Below are positions 1 to 6,310 of a DNA stretch of 35,639 bases, piece by piece. The DNA comes from a virus. Where the stretch lies: IMG/VR virus record IMGVR_UViG_3300037202_000197, positions 1-35,639 of that record; one strand, written 5' to 3'. Below the pieces are notes generated by a model. That model was not told the DNA's origin. It worked only from the letters and a program-made list of their open reading frames with translations, and made no database searches. The position numbers and the translations under genes were made by a program. Numbering within the stretch: the first letter of the stretch is position 1; each line of letters opens with the position of its first letter.

Positions 1-393
1 ATGCTCACCGTCGCGCCCGAGATGTGGGGGCCGGTCCATCTCTGGTGCACGGAATGCCAACTGCCGTTCGCAAAGGATCGCGTGCGGAAGCTGGCGCGCG
101 GCGAACGTCCTTTTGCAGTGGGTGACCGCGTCCTGGTGCAGGGGCCGCCGGGCGAGGTTATCGGAGACGTGCTGGAGGCGGCTACACCATACGAGATGCC
201 GGACCTGGGCCAAGGGGCGCGGTCCCATGAGGCACACCAGATCATGCACGAATGGCGGATCGACTTCATGCTCTTCATCGCGCACAAACACGATGAGAAA
301 GAGTTGATGTTCGTGGCTCTCCAGCATCCGGGCGGGTGGCGCGATCTCCGCGGCCAGGACCTTCGGATCACGAAAGTGAGGAAGGACCAATGA
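1..393 (+). CDS. Hypothetical protein, possibly cut by the window edge
   Basis: A 130-residue reading frame that opens with ATG at the first base of the window, so the true start could lie further upstream. I do not recognise the family. It carries one CxxC pair near residues 16-19 (WCTEC) that could be half of a metal site, but no second pair follows. The middle has a short beta-rich stretch (VGDRVLVQGPPGEVIGDV) like the small barrel folds of many phage accessory proteins. The gene ends at TGA just before the repeat-bearing non-coding stretch. It is most likely a phage accessory protein, given the neighbours; no function can be assigned. Confidence 0.55.
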   Translation: MLTVAPEMWGPVHLWCTECQLPFAKDRVRKLARGERPFAVGDRVLVQGPPGEVIGDVLEAATPYEMPDLGQGARSHEAHQIMHEWRIDFMLFIAHKHDEKELMFVALQHPGGWRDLRGQDLRITKVRKDQ

Positions 394-461
394 CAACCGG
401 GCATGCGCAGCCACGCCTGCCAGGTTGACGTCCTGACCTTGCGGATGCCACATGCAAGCGC

Positions 462-590
462 CGGACGCGTGGAACCGAAAAATCCCTTTATATATAAGGG
501 GCCGGTTTTCGCAGTGTCACAAGGAAAATCGAAACGCCATGCGATCGCGCGAGGCATGTGGAATGCCAAACGTGGGCCCAACAAACGGAC
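462..590 (-). repeat. Long repeat copy R1 (inverted)
   Basis: First of three related units of about 130 bases. Read on the minus strand it runs from GTCCGTTTG through TTGTGACACTGCGAAAACC and CTTATATATAAAGGGA to GTTCCACGCGTCCG, the same block order as the two units downstream. The AT-rich core (CCCTTTATATATAAGGG on the + strand) is a near-perfect palindrome. This copy is inverted relative to the other two. It is the most diverged in its first half, where mainly block spacing is kept. Confidence 0.7.
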
Positions 591-606
591 AGAGGGACGC
601 CAAGAT

Positions 607-742
607 GTGACCGCCCGCAAGTCGATGTGGCGACGTGCTTTGGTACATGTGGACACATCGGACGGATGTTTTGACCGTTCTTTGTGACACTGCGAAAACC
701 ACTCTCTTATATATAAAGGGATTTTTCCGTTCCACGTGCCCG
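607..742 (+). repeat. Long repeat copy R2 (direct)
   Basis: Second unit. It contains, in order, GCAAGTCGATG, GGTAC, CATCGGACGGATGTTTTGACC, TTTGTGACAC (681-690), CGAAAACC, the AT-rich core CTTATATATAAAGGGA (706-721) and GTTCCACG. It is clearly alignable to R3 along its whole length. No convincing reading frame explains the conservation: the overlapping frames on both strands differ between copies and run through the palindromes. Confidence 0.7.
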
Positions 743-787
743 GTATCCGCGGCCATGGCGACTGCGCGTACTGATAACGACCGCAAT

Positions 788-916
788 GTGTCCGTTTGCA
801 GGTCGATGTAATTACGTCGGCTGGTACGCACGGACGCATCGGACAGATGTTTTGACCGTTGTTTGTGACACGACGAAAACCGCTTATAAAGGGAGTCTTT
901 CGTTCCACGCGTCCGG
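788..916 (+). repeat. Long repeat copy R3 (direct)
   Basis: Third unit, starting 181 bases after R2. Shared blocks are GCAGGTCGATG, GGTAC, CATCGGACAGATGTTTTGACC, TTTGTGACAC (862-871), CGAAAACC, CTTATAAAGGGA and GTTCCACGCGTCCG. The AT-rich core is about six bases shorter than in R1 and R2, so spacing between the GTGACAC block and the TATA block varies. Possible roles are an origin-like iteron set, a cluster of phage promoters or operators, or a small non-autonomous mobile repeat. The sequence does not decide between them. Confidence 0.7.
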
Positions 917-945
917 AGGGCTGAAAGGGAAGATCGTGGGCACCT

Positions 946-1197
946 ATGATCGTCCCACCGAAGGCACCTCGTTATCCTCAATGGAGTTGGCCACAGGAAT
1001 GGCACGTGCCGCGCGCCGGGGCCGCCAGGAACGCGCCGGCGGCAGCCAGACGAGCATTGGCCGCCCTAACGGATGCGGTGCGCCACAGGGGGAGAGATTT
1101 TTGCGCTGCAGAATGCCCGCCGATTTCCAAGAACGAAGTTCCCAGTTCGCGTTTCAAACATGGACACCACTTAATCGCCTCATTTCAATCGCAATAA
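946..1197 (+). CDS. Doubtful small reading frame after the repeats
   Basis: An 83-residue frame rich in Ala, Arg and Pro, with a Trp-rich start (PQWSWPQEWHVPRAG). The nearest purine-rich ribosome-site candidate (GGGAAG) lies about 15 bases upstream, which is far. Third-position GC is only moderate compared with the clear phage genes. It has no recognisable domain. It is listed because nothing else explains 917-1200, but it may well be non-coding. Confidence 0.22.
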   Translation: MIVPPKAPRYPQWSWPQEWHVPRAGAARNAPAAARRALAALTDAVRHRGRDFCAAECPPISKNEVPSSRFKHGHHLIASFQSQ

Positions 1198-1202
1198 AGT
1201 CC

Positions 1203-1233
1203 TTGACATACCGGGGGTGAGATCGCTTATTGT
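1203..1233 (+). promoter_or_regulatory. Candidate sigma-70 promoter
   Basis: TTGACA (1203-1208), a 19-base spacer, then TATTGT (1228-1233). The -35 box is perfect and the -10 box matches 4 of 6. It lies about 80 bases upstream of the GTG start at 1311. A second site at 15499-15528 has the same -35 box and a very similar -10 surround (ATCGCCTATTGC against ATCGCTTATTGT), which supports both. Confidence 0.45.
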
Positions 1234-1240
1234 GGCCCCA

Positions 1241-1257
1241 GAACGCGCAACGCGTTC
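1241..1257. promoter_or_regulatory. Perfect palindrome at the predicted transcript start
   Basis: GAACGCG and CGCGTTC are perfect 7-base arms around a CAA centre. The palindrome begins 8 bases after the candidate -10 box, where a transcript would start. It has no T run, so an operator for a dimeric repressor is a better guess than a terminator. Confidence 0.4.
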
Positions 1258-1310
1258 TGCTTCCCTTTGCGGGCATACCCGCAACTCCAAACCAGGACAT
1301 CACACCACCC

Positions 1311-1643
1311 GTGCGTAAAAACATCCGAATTGACAACCCGCTTTCCGGTGCGGGATTCACGTCAAGGAACCGCGCCAAGCGCTTCGTGGCGCACGGACTG
1401 GCCGAATGGGTGGAGTTCGGCGTCTCGATCCGGTTCCTTCGCGATCCCAGGGATCACCGTGAATGCTCCGCGCGCAAGCAGGTTGACGCGACTCGCTATT
1501 GGTATGACCGGGCGGCTAATACCGGCATGGCGCAGGTCGCGGATTTGGCGAACCTGCCCATGATTGCGCCTGCCGTATTCATGGGGATCGGGCGGCGCAA
1601 GGGCGCCAGCAGGCACACGTTCCTGTCGACGCAGGGACTTTGA
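1311..1643 (+). CDS. Small conserved phage-type hypothetical protein
   Basis: A 110-residue protein read from a GTG start (VRKNIRIDNP). This start is preferred to the ATG at 1230 because that one overlaps the candidate promoter and palindrome, whereas the sequence from VRKNIRIDNP onward looks like a typical basic phage accessory protein. Residues 1-45 (FTSRNRAKRFVAHGLAEWV) resemble a short motif I have seen in small phage proteins beside replication or methylation genes. That resemblance is recollection, not a verified family. It is probably transcribed from the promoter at 1203 and is followed after 9 bases by a zinc-ribbon gene. Function unknown. Confidence 0.55.
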   Translation: MRKNIRIDNPLSGAGFTSRNRAKRFVAHGLAEWVEFGVSIRFLRDPRDHRECSARKQVDATRYWYDRAANTGMAQVADLANLPMIAPAVFMGIGRRKGASRHTFLSTQGL

Positions 1644-1652
1644 TTCCAACCC

Positions 1653-1874
1653 ATGTGCCCCGAATGCGAAAGCAACAACCTCACGATCAAGCCTTACGAT
1701 TACGGCATCAGCCGGGAGACCGGCTACCACGATGCGGGCGAGCGCTTCGAGTGCCGCGATTGCGGTGCGACGGGCGACGCCAGTGAACTCGCGTCAAATC
1801 CGGCGCGCCGGCGAATCGCGGGACCTGACTCCCAGCCGCCGGCCGCGGCTTGGAGTATTGCGCAATCTCGTTAG
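1653..1874 (+). CDS. Small zinc-ribbon protein
   Basis: A 73-residue protein with a clear four-cysteine zinc ribbon: CPEC at residues 2-5 and CRDCG near residues 34-38, with GATGDASEL after the second knuckle. Such one-ribbon proteins are common in phage early regions, where they may bind nucleic acid or partner proteins. The role here is not known. The ribbon occupies most of the first 45 residues; the tail is low in complexity and rich in Pro and Ala. It lies 9 bases after the preceding gene, probably in the same transcript. Confidence 0.6.
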   Translation: MCPECESNNLTIKPYDYGISRETGYHDAGERFECRDCGATGDASELASNPARRRIAGPDSQPPAAAWSIAQSR

Positions 1875-1887
1875 TCAGCAATGTTTT

Positions 1888-1913
1888 ACGAGGTGGCCAC
1901 ACGAGGTGGCCAC
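1888..1913 (+). repeat. Tandem 13-base repeat
   Basis: ACGAGGTGGCCAC occurs twice back to back (1888-1900 and 1901-1913) in the gap between the zinc-ribbon gene and the first methyltransferase gene. Each copy holds the palindrome GTGGCCAC. It could be a pair of protein-binding sites. Confidence 0.75.
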
Positions 1914-1921
1914 CCTACCGC

Positions 1922-1942
1922 ATCTTGTGAAATTCACAAGAT
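1922..1942. promoter_or_regulatory. Perfect 9-base inverted repeat before the methyltransferase gene
   Basis: ATCTTGTGA and TCACAAGAT are perfect arms around a 3-base AAT loop. The site ends 36 bases before the ATG at 1979. There is no T run, so an operator or RNA hairpin controlling the downstream methyltransferase is more likely than a terminator. That role is inferred from position only. Confidence 0.5.
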
Positions 1943-1978
1943 AGACTCGCACGGCGACCCGCAACGGTCACTCCCCGC

Positions 1979-3547
1979 ATGAGCACACCGACAATCACGC
2001 CCGCGATGGCGCGGCGCATCGAGATCTGGCCGACCGAACGGCTGGTGCCGTACCAACGCAACGCGCGGACGCACTCGCCAGAGCAGATTGCACAGATCGC
2101 GGGTTCAATCGTGGAATTTGGTTTTGTGAATCCGATCCTCGTGGACTCCAGCGCGGGGGTCGTAGCCGGGCATGGGCGTCTCCTGGCGGCGCGCAAGTTG
2201 GGTCTCGCTGAGGTTCCGGTGGTGGTGCTGGATCACCTGAGCGAGACCCAACGGCGGGCTTACATCCTGGCCGACAACCGATTGGCGTTGAATGCCGGGT
2301 GGGATGACGCGCTACTGGCCGCGGAGTTGCGGGACCTGAAAGCGGATGGCCTCGATCTTTCGCTGGCGGGTTTCTCCGATGACGAACTCGAGGCGCTGCT
2401 GGCCGACGCCGACGAACCCGAGCCAGCAACCGACGTCGATGACGTTGTTCCGGAAGCACCGGTCGAGCCGGTCACTCGGCCTGGCGACGTGTGGTTGATC
2501 GGAGACCACCGGCTCATCTGCGGCGACTGCCGGGAGTTGGCCGCAGTCCAAAAGCTCCTCGACTGCGTGCGAGCGAACGTTTGCATCACGTCGCCGCCCT
2601 ATGCCACCCAGCGCGAGTACGACTCCGCGAGCGGATTCAAGCCGATCCCTCCGGACCAGTACGCAGAATGGTATCGGGACGTGGCGGCGAACGTGGCCGC
2701 GATCCTCGCGGATGATGGCTCCTATTTCCTGAACATCAAAGAGCACGCCGACAACGGCGAGCGCGATCTATATGTGAAGGATCTGGTCATCGCCCACCGG
2801 CGCCAGTGGGGCTGGCGGTTCGTGGACGAACTCTGCTGGAGGAAGACGGACAATGGCGTGCCTGGCGGTTGGGGGAACCGGTTTAAGAACGCCTGGGAAC
2901 CGGTGTTCCATTTTTGCCGCCAGCAGAAAATCAAGTTCCGGCCCGAGGCAGTCGGCCACGAGTCGGAAGACTGTTTTGATTACTCGCCCAATAATCCAAA
3001 GTCCACCTCCGGAAGTGGCTTGCTGGGCACCGGGCCGCGCGGCGCTGCGGCCGATGGCGGGAAGAACCAGGGAGCGTGGGGACGAACGCGGTCCAGCCTT
3101 TCCTCCGATTCGGAAGGCCGGCACACTGGCATCGCGCGCCCGAGCAACGTGATCGAAGTGAAGAGCGAGTCCTCCCAGGGATCGCACTCCGCTCCGTTCC
3201 CGCGCGCGCTGGTCGAATTCTTTCTGAAGGCATTTTCCGATCCCGGTGACGTGGTCTTCGACCCGTTCATGGGAAGTGGAACGACCATGGCGGCCGCCCA
3301 TCTGCTTGGCCTTAAGGGGTACGGCTGCGAGATCTCTCCGGCCTATTGTGACGTGATCCTTCGCCGGGTGATGCACCTTACCGGCGAGACGCCCGTCCTC
3401 GCGGAGACTGGCGAGACGTTCGCGGCGGTCGCCGCAGTGCGCGGCGTGCCGGTCGATGAGGCTCTGAACCCCAAGCTACAAGACTCGCGGGCGATCAAGC
3501 ATCACGGCCCGAATCCACATTATGGCCCACGGCGGAAGGCATCTTAA
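1979..3547 (+). CDS. ParB-domain DNA methyltransferase (beta class, SPPY)
   Basis: A 522-residue protein. Residues about 15-110 form a ParB/Srx-like domain with the motif VVAGHGRLLAARKLG (61-75). Residues about 168-470 are an S-adenosylmethionine-dependent amino-methyltransferase. The catalytic motif TSPPY is at 204-208 and the cofactor-binding motif DPFMGSGTT at 428-436. Catalytic motif before cofactor motif is the beta-class order. SPPY is commonest in N4-cytosine enzymes, so N4-cytosine methylation is the likelier product. An insert at about 335-395, rich in Gly, Ser and Arg, separates the motifs. Phages use such orphan methyltransferases to mark their DNA against host restriction; no restriction enzyme gene is adjacent. 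It is a paralogue of the gene at 4287-5540. Confidence 0.9.
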   Translation: MSTPTITPAMARRIEIWPTERLVPYQRNARTHSPEQIAQIAGSIVEFGFVNPILVDSSAGVVAGHGRLLAARKLGLAEVPVVVLDHLSETQRRAYILADNRLALNAGWDDALLAAELRDLKADGLDLSLAGFSDDELEALLADADEPEPATDVDDVVPEAPVEPVTRPGDVWLIGDHRLICGDCRELAAVQKLLDCVRANVCITSPPYATQREYDSASGFKPIPPDQYAEWYRDVAANVAAILADDGSYFLNIKEHADNGERDLYVKDLVIAHRRQWGWRFVDELCWRKTDNGVPGGWGNRFKNAWEPVFHFCRQQKIKFRPEAVGHESEDCFDYSPNNPKSTSGSGLLGTGPRGAAADGGKNQGAWGRTRSSLSSDSEGRHTGIARPSNVIEVKSESSQGSHSAPFPRALVEFFLKAFSDPGDVVFDPFMGSGTTMAAAHLLGLKGYGCEISPAYCDVILRRVMHLTGETPVLAETGETFAAVAAVRGVPVDEALNPKLQDSRAIKHHGPNPHYGPRRKAS

Positions 3548-3596
3548 GCCATTCGCAGCGGGAGCACCCCATAAACCTTGACCACTCCTTAACGCG

Positions 3597-3612
3597 GCCC
3601 GGCCTTCCGGGC
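3597..3612. other. Short GC hairpin in an intergenic gap
   Basis: GCCCGG and CCGGGC pair around a CCTT loop, 50 bases after the methyltransferase stop. No T run follows, so it is at best a weak terminator or an RNA processing site. Confidence 0.3.
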
Positions 3613-3655
3613 TGCACAACCCAAAACGCACCATGAACCGAAAGGAATTTCCCGT

Positions 3656-4168
3656 ATGGAAGGTAATCCGAACCTCTCTCCGTGCGTCACCCACCAGCCG
3701 AGTTTGCTGGGCGGCGCGGAAAACATCAAGCTTCTCTTTGACGAGGAGCTGGACAACCGGCGTGAAAGCCTGGCGCGGCAGCGCGCCTGGGAAGCGATCT
3801 CCCTGGACCTTGCGCAGACGGCCAGCCGGCGCGCGCAGAATGCGGCCACCATCGATCACGCCATCAATGCCGGTATCGTGCTGTCCAGTCAGGTGGGCAC
3901 GACCGAGAGCCAACAGACCGTCTCTCCGGCCGGCACGGCAGCCAGCGAAACGACCAAGGGCGCCGTCGCCGCAGCCGGCGCGGGCGAAGCGGTAAGCGCC
4001 GAGGCTGTCACCGCCAACGTCGCGAACCTGTTCACGTCGCTGACGCCGGTGATTGCCAGCGCTCTGGCTGCCGCTATCTCGCAGACGGTGGCGGCTCTGG
4101 TGCCGGTGGTGGTGACCGCTTCGGGCGGGGCATCCACGCCTTCCCAGACGCAGCCCAAGCCGGCGTAA
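3656..4168 (+). CDS. Hypothetical phage protein with a hydrophobic C-terminal segment
   Basis: A 170-residue protein starting at ATG 3656, chosen because GAAAGGAA sits a short distance upstream. Residues 1-75 are helical and charged (FDEELDNRRESLARQRAWEA). Residues 80-120 are a low-complexity Thr/Ala/Ser linker. Residues about 131-155 are strongly hydrophobic (VIASALAAAISQTVAALVPV), long enough for one membrane helix or a buried helix. It lies between the two methyltransferase genes. I do not recognise the family; a membrane role is possible but unproven. Confidence 0.6.
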   Translation: MEGNPNLSPCVTHQPSLLGGAENIKLLFDEELDNRRESLARQRAWEAISLDLAQTASRRAQNAATIDHAINAGIVLSSQVGTTESQQTVSPAGTAASETTKGAVAAAGAGEAVSAEAVTANVANLFTSLTPVIASALAAAISQTVAALVPVVVTASGGASTPSQTQPKPA

Positions 4169-4286
4169 ACTCCCCATACGGGAGAGCTCTGTGGGGCGGT
4201 GACGGCGCCTTCCGGCACCGCGCCGCCTTCATAGGGCCTTCTCGGGTGACGTTCCGTTTCAGAAATCCCCTCAACCCAAACAACGC

Positions 4287-5540
4287 ATGCCGAACCTGCA
4301 GGTAGTGACGTGGCTGGTCGAGAAGCTGATTCCCTTCGCCCGGAACGCGCGCACGCATAGTGACGAACAGGTCGCCCAGATCGCGGCGTCGATCGCCGAA
4401 TTTGGCTGGACGAACCCTATTCTCGCCGGCGCCGATGGGATCGTTATCGCCGGCCACGCCCGCCTGCTGGCCGCCCGCAAGCTGGGCCTGACCGAAGTCC
4501 CGGTCATCGTCTTGGACCACCTGACCGATACGCAGCGGCGCGCGCTCGTGCTGGCCGATAACCGCCTGGCGATGAATGCCGGATGGGATGAGGAGATGCT
4601 TCGGGTCGAACTGGAGTCGCTTAAGGAAGAGGACTTCAACCTCGATCTCATTGGCTTCTCCGATGAGGAACTGGAAGACTTGCTGTGCGATCCGGAGGAA
4701 ACTCGCGACGGGCTGACCGACGAGGATGCCGTTCCCGAGACGCAGGAGAAGGTCATCGCCGTCTCAGGCGATGTGTGGCTCCTGGGCCAGCACCGGTTGC
4801 TCTGTGGCGATTCGACGCAGATGGAATCCGTAGAGAAGGTCCTGGCCGGCGGATTGGCCGACATAGTCTTCACCGATCCTCCGTACAACGTGAACTACGG
4901 CGCGACGATGAAGGACAAGCTCCGCGGCAAGACGCATCGCAAGATCGCCAACGACAATCTGGGCGATGGCTTTGAGCAGTTCCTCCGGGATGCATGCACC
5001 AACATGCTGGCGGTTACCAAGGGTGCGATCTACATTTGCATGTCGTCGTCGGAGTTGCATACACTGCACCGCGTGTTCACCGAGATGGGCGGCCATTGGT
5101 CCACGTTCGTCATCTGGGCCAAGCACCATTTCTCGATGGGCCGTTCCGATTACCAGCGCCAATACGAGCCGATCTTGTATGGGTGGAAGGAAGGCACGGA
5201 TCACTTCTGGTGCGGTGCGCGGGATCAGGGCGATGTCTGGTTTATCAAGAAGCCGGCGGCCAACGATCTGCATCCGACGATGAAGCCGGTGGAGTTAGTG
5301 GAGCGGGCGCTGCGCAACTCCAGCAAGAGCCGGGATACTGTGCTCGATCCGTTCGGCGGATCGGGAACCACTTTGATTGCTTGCGAGAAGGCCGGGCGCC
5401 AGGCACGCCTGATCGAACTGGACCCGAAGTATTGCGACGTCGTGATTCGCAGGTGGCAGGATTGGACTGGTGGGCAGGCGCGACACGCGGAGTCGGGGCG
5501 CGCATTCAACGACATGACGAATCACCAGCCGCAGAACTAA
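4287..5540 (+). CDS. ParB-domain DNA methyltransferase (beta class, DPPY)
   Basis: A 417-residue protein. The N-terminal ParB-like domain carries VIAGHARLLAARKLG (53-67). The methyltransferase domain has DPPY at 197-200 and DPFGGSGTT at 354-362, again the beta-class order. DPPY is the usual N6-adenine motif, so N6-methyladenine is the predicted product. The first 135 residues align almost without gaps to the protein at 1979-3547 (NARTHS, AGHxRLLAARKLGL, LADNRLAxNAGWD), so the two arose from a common parent. The methyltransferase halves differ more, and this one lacks the Gly/Ser-rich insert. The pair suggests modification at two different sequences. It ends 4 bases before a strong hairpin and faces a convergent gene. 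Confidence 0.9.
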   Translation: MPNLQVVTWLVEKLIPFARNARTHSDEQVAQIAASIAEFGWTNPILAGADGIVIAGHARLLAARKLGLTEVPVIVLDHLTDTQRRALVLADNRLAMNAGWDEEMLRVELESLKEEDFNLDLIGFSDEELEDLLCDPEETRDGLTDEDAVPETQEKVIAVSGDVWLLGQHRLLCGDSTQMESVEKVLAGGLADIVFTDPPYNVNYGATMKDKLRGKTHRKIANDNLGDGFEQFLRDACTNMLAVTKGAIYICMSSSELHTLHRVFTEMGGHWSTFVIWAKHHFSMGRSDYQRQYEPILYGWKEGTDHFWCGARDQGDVWFIKKPAANDLHPTMKPVELVERALRNSSKSRDTVLDPFGGSGTTLIACEKAGRQARLIELDPKYCDVVIRRWQDWTGGQARHAESGRAFNDMTNHQPQN

Positions 5541-5543
5541 GAA

Positions 5544-5566
5544 GCCGCCAGCGCGAGGCTGGCGGC
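5544..5566. terminator. Hairpin between convergent genes
   Basis: GCCGCCAGC and GCTGGCGGC form a perfect 9-base stem with a GCGAG loop, 3 bases after the methyltransferase stop and 15 bases from the stop of the minus-strand gene. There is no U run on either side. It probably ends or stabilises transcripts from both directions. Confidence 0.5.
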
Positions 5567-5581
5567 GTGGGACGGGGATGG

Positions 5582-5911
5582 CTACCACTCGATCTTATTC
5601 TCGGTCCCCTCGATTGTGTGTTCTCGGAGGAGCCGGTAGTCACCACCAAGACCTTGGGCCCAGATTGCGTACCGGGCGGGGCAAGCCACGTCCTCACATC
5701 CCATCGCGATCTCCTTGAGGCGGTGGGCGAAGTTGCTGGCGGCGATCTCGCGCGCCTCGTCGATAGATACGACTACGGCGACCGGCTCGTAGCGGCCATC
5801 GTCCGTTTCCGCGATAAGCATCGCGAGTCCCAATTCCGTGTTCGGCTTAATCGCTATCGCGAATCCGGGGGTTGGCGTCTCCGTCGTTTTCTTGTTCTTG
5901 GCTCGTGCCAT
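5582..5911 (-). CDS. Hypothetical phage protein, minus strand
   Basis: A 109-residue protein. The start MARAKNKK at 5911 is chosen over the ATG at 5929 because a strong ribosome site (AAGGAG, 5920-5925 on the + coordinates) lies 8 bases before it and would be coding otherwise. The first 15 residues are basic and disordered. The rest is a compact mixed alpha/beta sequence (GFAIAIKPNTELGLAMLIAE, then VVVSIDEAREIAASNFAHRL). It has two cysteines (GCEDVACP) but no recognisable motif. It sits downstream of the DUF3489 gene on the same strand, beyond that gene's terminator, so it probably has its own promoter. Family not recognised. Confidence 0.65.
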   Translation of the reverse strand: MARAKNKKTTETPTPGFAIAIKPNTELGLAMLIAETDDGRYEPVAVVVSIDEAREIAASNFAHRLKEIAMGCEDVACPARYAIWAQGLGGDYRLLREHTIEGTENKIEW

Positions 5912-5984
5912 CTGCTGATCTCCTTGCATGACGATTCATCGCTTCGGTACGCCCTGGAAGCAAGCGAATAATCGTCGTTGGCCG

Positions 5985-6011
5985 CAAAAAAGCCGCCCGT
6001 TTCCGGGCGGC
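5985..6011 (-). terminator. Rho-independent terminator of the DUF3489 gene
   Basis: On the minus strand GCCGCCCG and CGGGCGGC form a perfect 8-base stem with a 5-base loop, followed at once by six T residues. It lies 21 bases after the restored DUF3489 stop codon. It shows that the fragment at 6032-6142 is the genuine 3' end of a minus-strand gene. Confidence 0.85.
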
Positions 6012-6031
6012 GGTTTGGAGGCCGGCGTACC

Positions 6032-6142
6032 TTACTCGGCGATCCGATAGCAACGGTCGCCCGCCTCGTTTTTGTTGGACTCGACCGTCAGGCCCATCTT
6101 CTTGGTGAGCGTTCCGCTGATGAAGCCCCGGATGCTGTGCGC
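6032..6142 (-). pseudogene. 3' fragment of a DUF3489 gene split by a RIT element
   Basis: Read on the minus strand from the edge of the mobile element, this encodes AHSIRGFISGTLTKKMG and then a normal C-terminus (LTVESNKNEAGDRCYRIAE) to a TAA stop. It is the second half of the DUF3489 winged-helix-like domain. It continues the frame of the 5' piece at 9510-9959, whose last native residues are TDWQN. The join WQN-HSIRGF fits the usual family pattern (WQxHSxRGF). The fragment has no start codon and is very unlikely to be translated. Removing the element would restore a protein of about 185 residues. Confidence 0.85.
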
Positions 6143-6143
6143 C

Positions 6144-6163
6144 TTATGCCGACATCGGCATAA
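6144..6163. repeat. Extra palindromic end unit of the RIT element
   Basis: TTATGCCGA and TCGGCATAA are perfect arms around CA. It lies just outside the left inverted repeat and has no counterpart at the right end. It could be a leftover or duplicated recombinase-binding site. Confidence 0.7.
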
Positions 6164-6169
6164 AGAACA

Positions 6170-6253
6170 TTATGCCGACGTCCGGATTATGCCGACCTGT
6201 GTTGGCAACCCGGTCTGTGGGGCGGGGATCGCCGCGATGGAGTCGGCATAATC
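6170..6253 (+). repeat. Left terminal inverted repeat of the RIT element
   Basis: This 84-base repeat pairs with 9427-9510 with six mismatches. It carries TTATGCCGAC at 6170 and 6187 and its inverse GTCGGCATAA at 6242-6251. The 17-base step between the two outer copies is the same at both ends, as expected for ordered recombinase binding. The sequence just outside (AGAACA against AGAACCA) is also similar at the two ends. Confidence 0.9.
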
Positions 6254-6279
6254 AGAGACGTTTGACCACGTGCTACGGT

Positions 6280-6305
6280 CTCCTCTTTCAAACCTAGAAG
6301 AGGAG
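6280..6305 (+). promoter_or_regulatory. Hairpin that would hide the ritA ribosome binding site
   Basis: CTCCTCTT (6280-6287) pairs perfectly with AAGAGGAG (6298-6305) across a 10-base loop. The right arm is the Shine-Dalgarno sequence of ritA, 5 bases before its ATG at 6311. Folding would block ribosome access, so recombinase synthesis is probably held low by RNA structure. This rests on sequence pairing only. Confidence 0.6.
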
Positions 6306-6310
6306 TTTTC

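Noticed and set aside
706-721. The TATA-AAAGGGA cores of the three repeats look somewhat like T7-type phage promoters
   Set aside because: Only the last few bases are similar, spacing to the upstream block varies between copies, and no single-subunit RNA polymerase gene is in the window.
517-1005. Minus-strand open frame of 162 residues across the repeats
   Set aside because: It runs through two repeat copies and the palindromic AT-rich cores and translates the same repeat twice; there is no ribosome site or domain. Overlapping + strand frames have the same problem.
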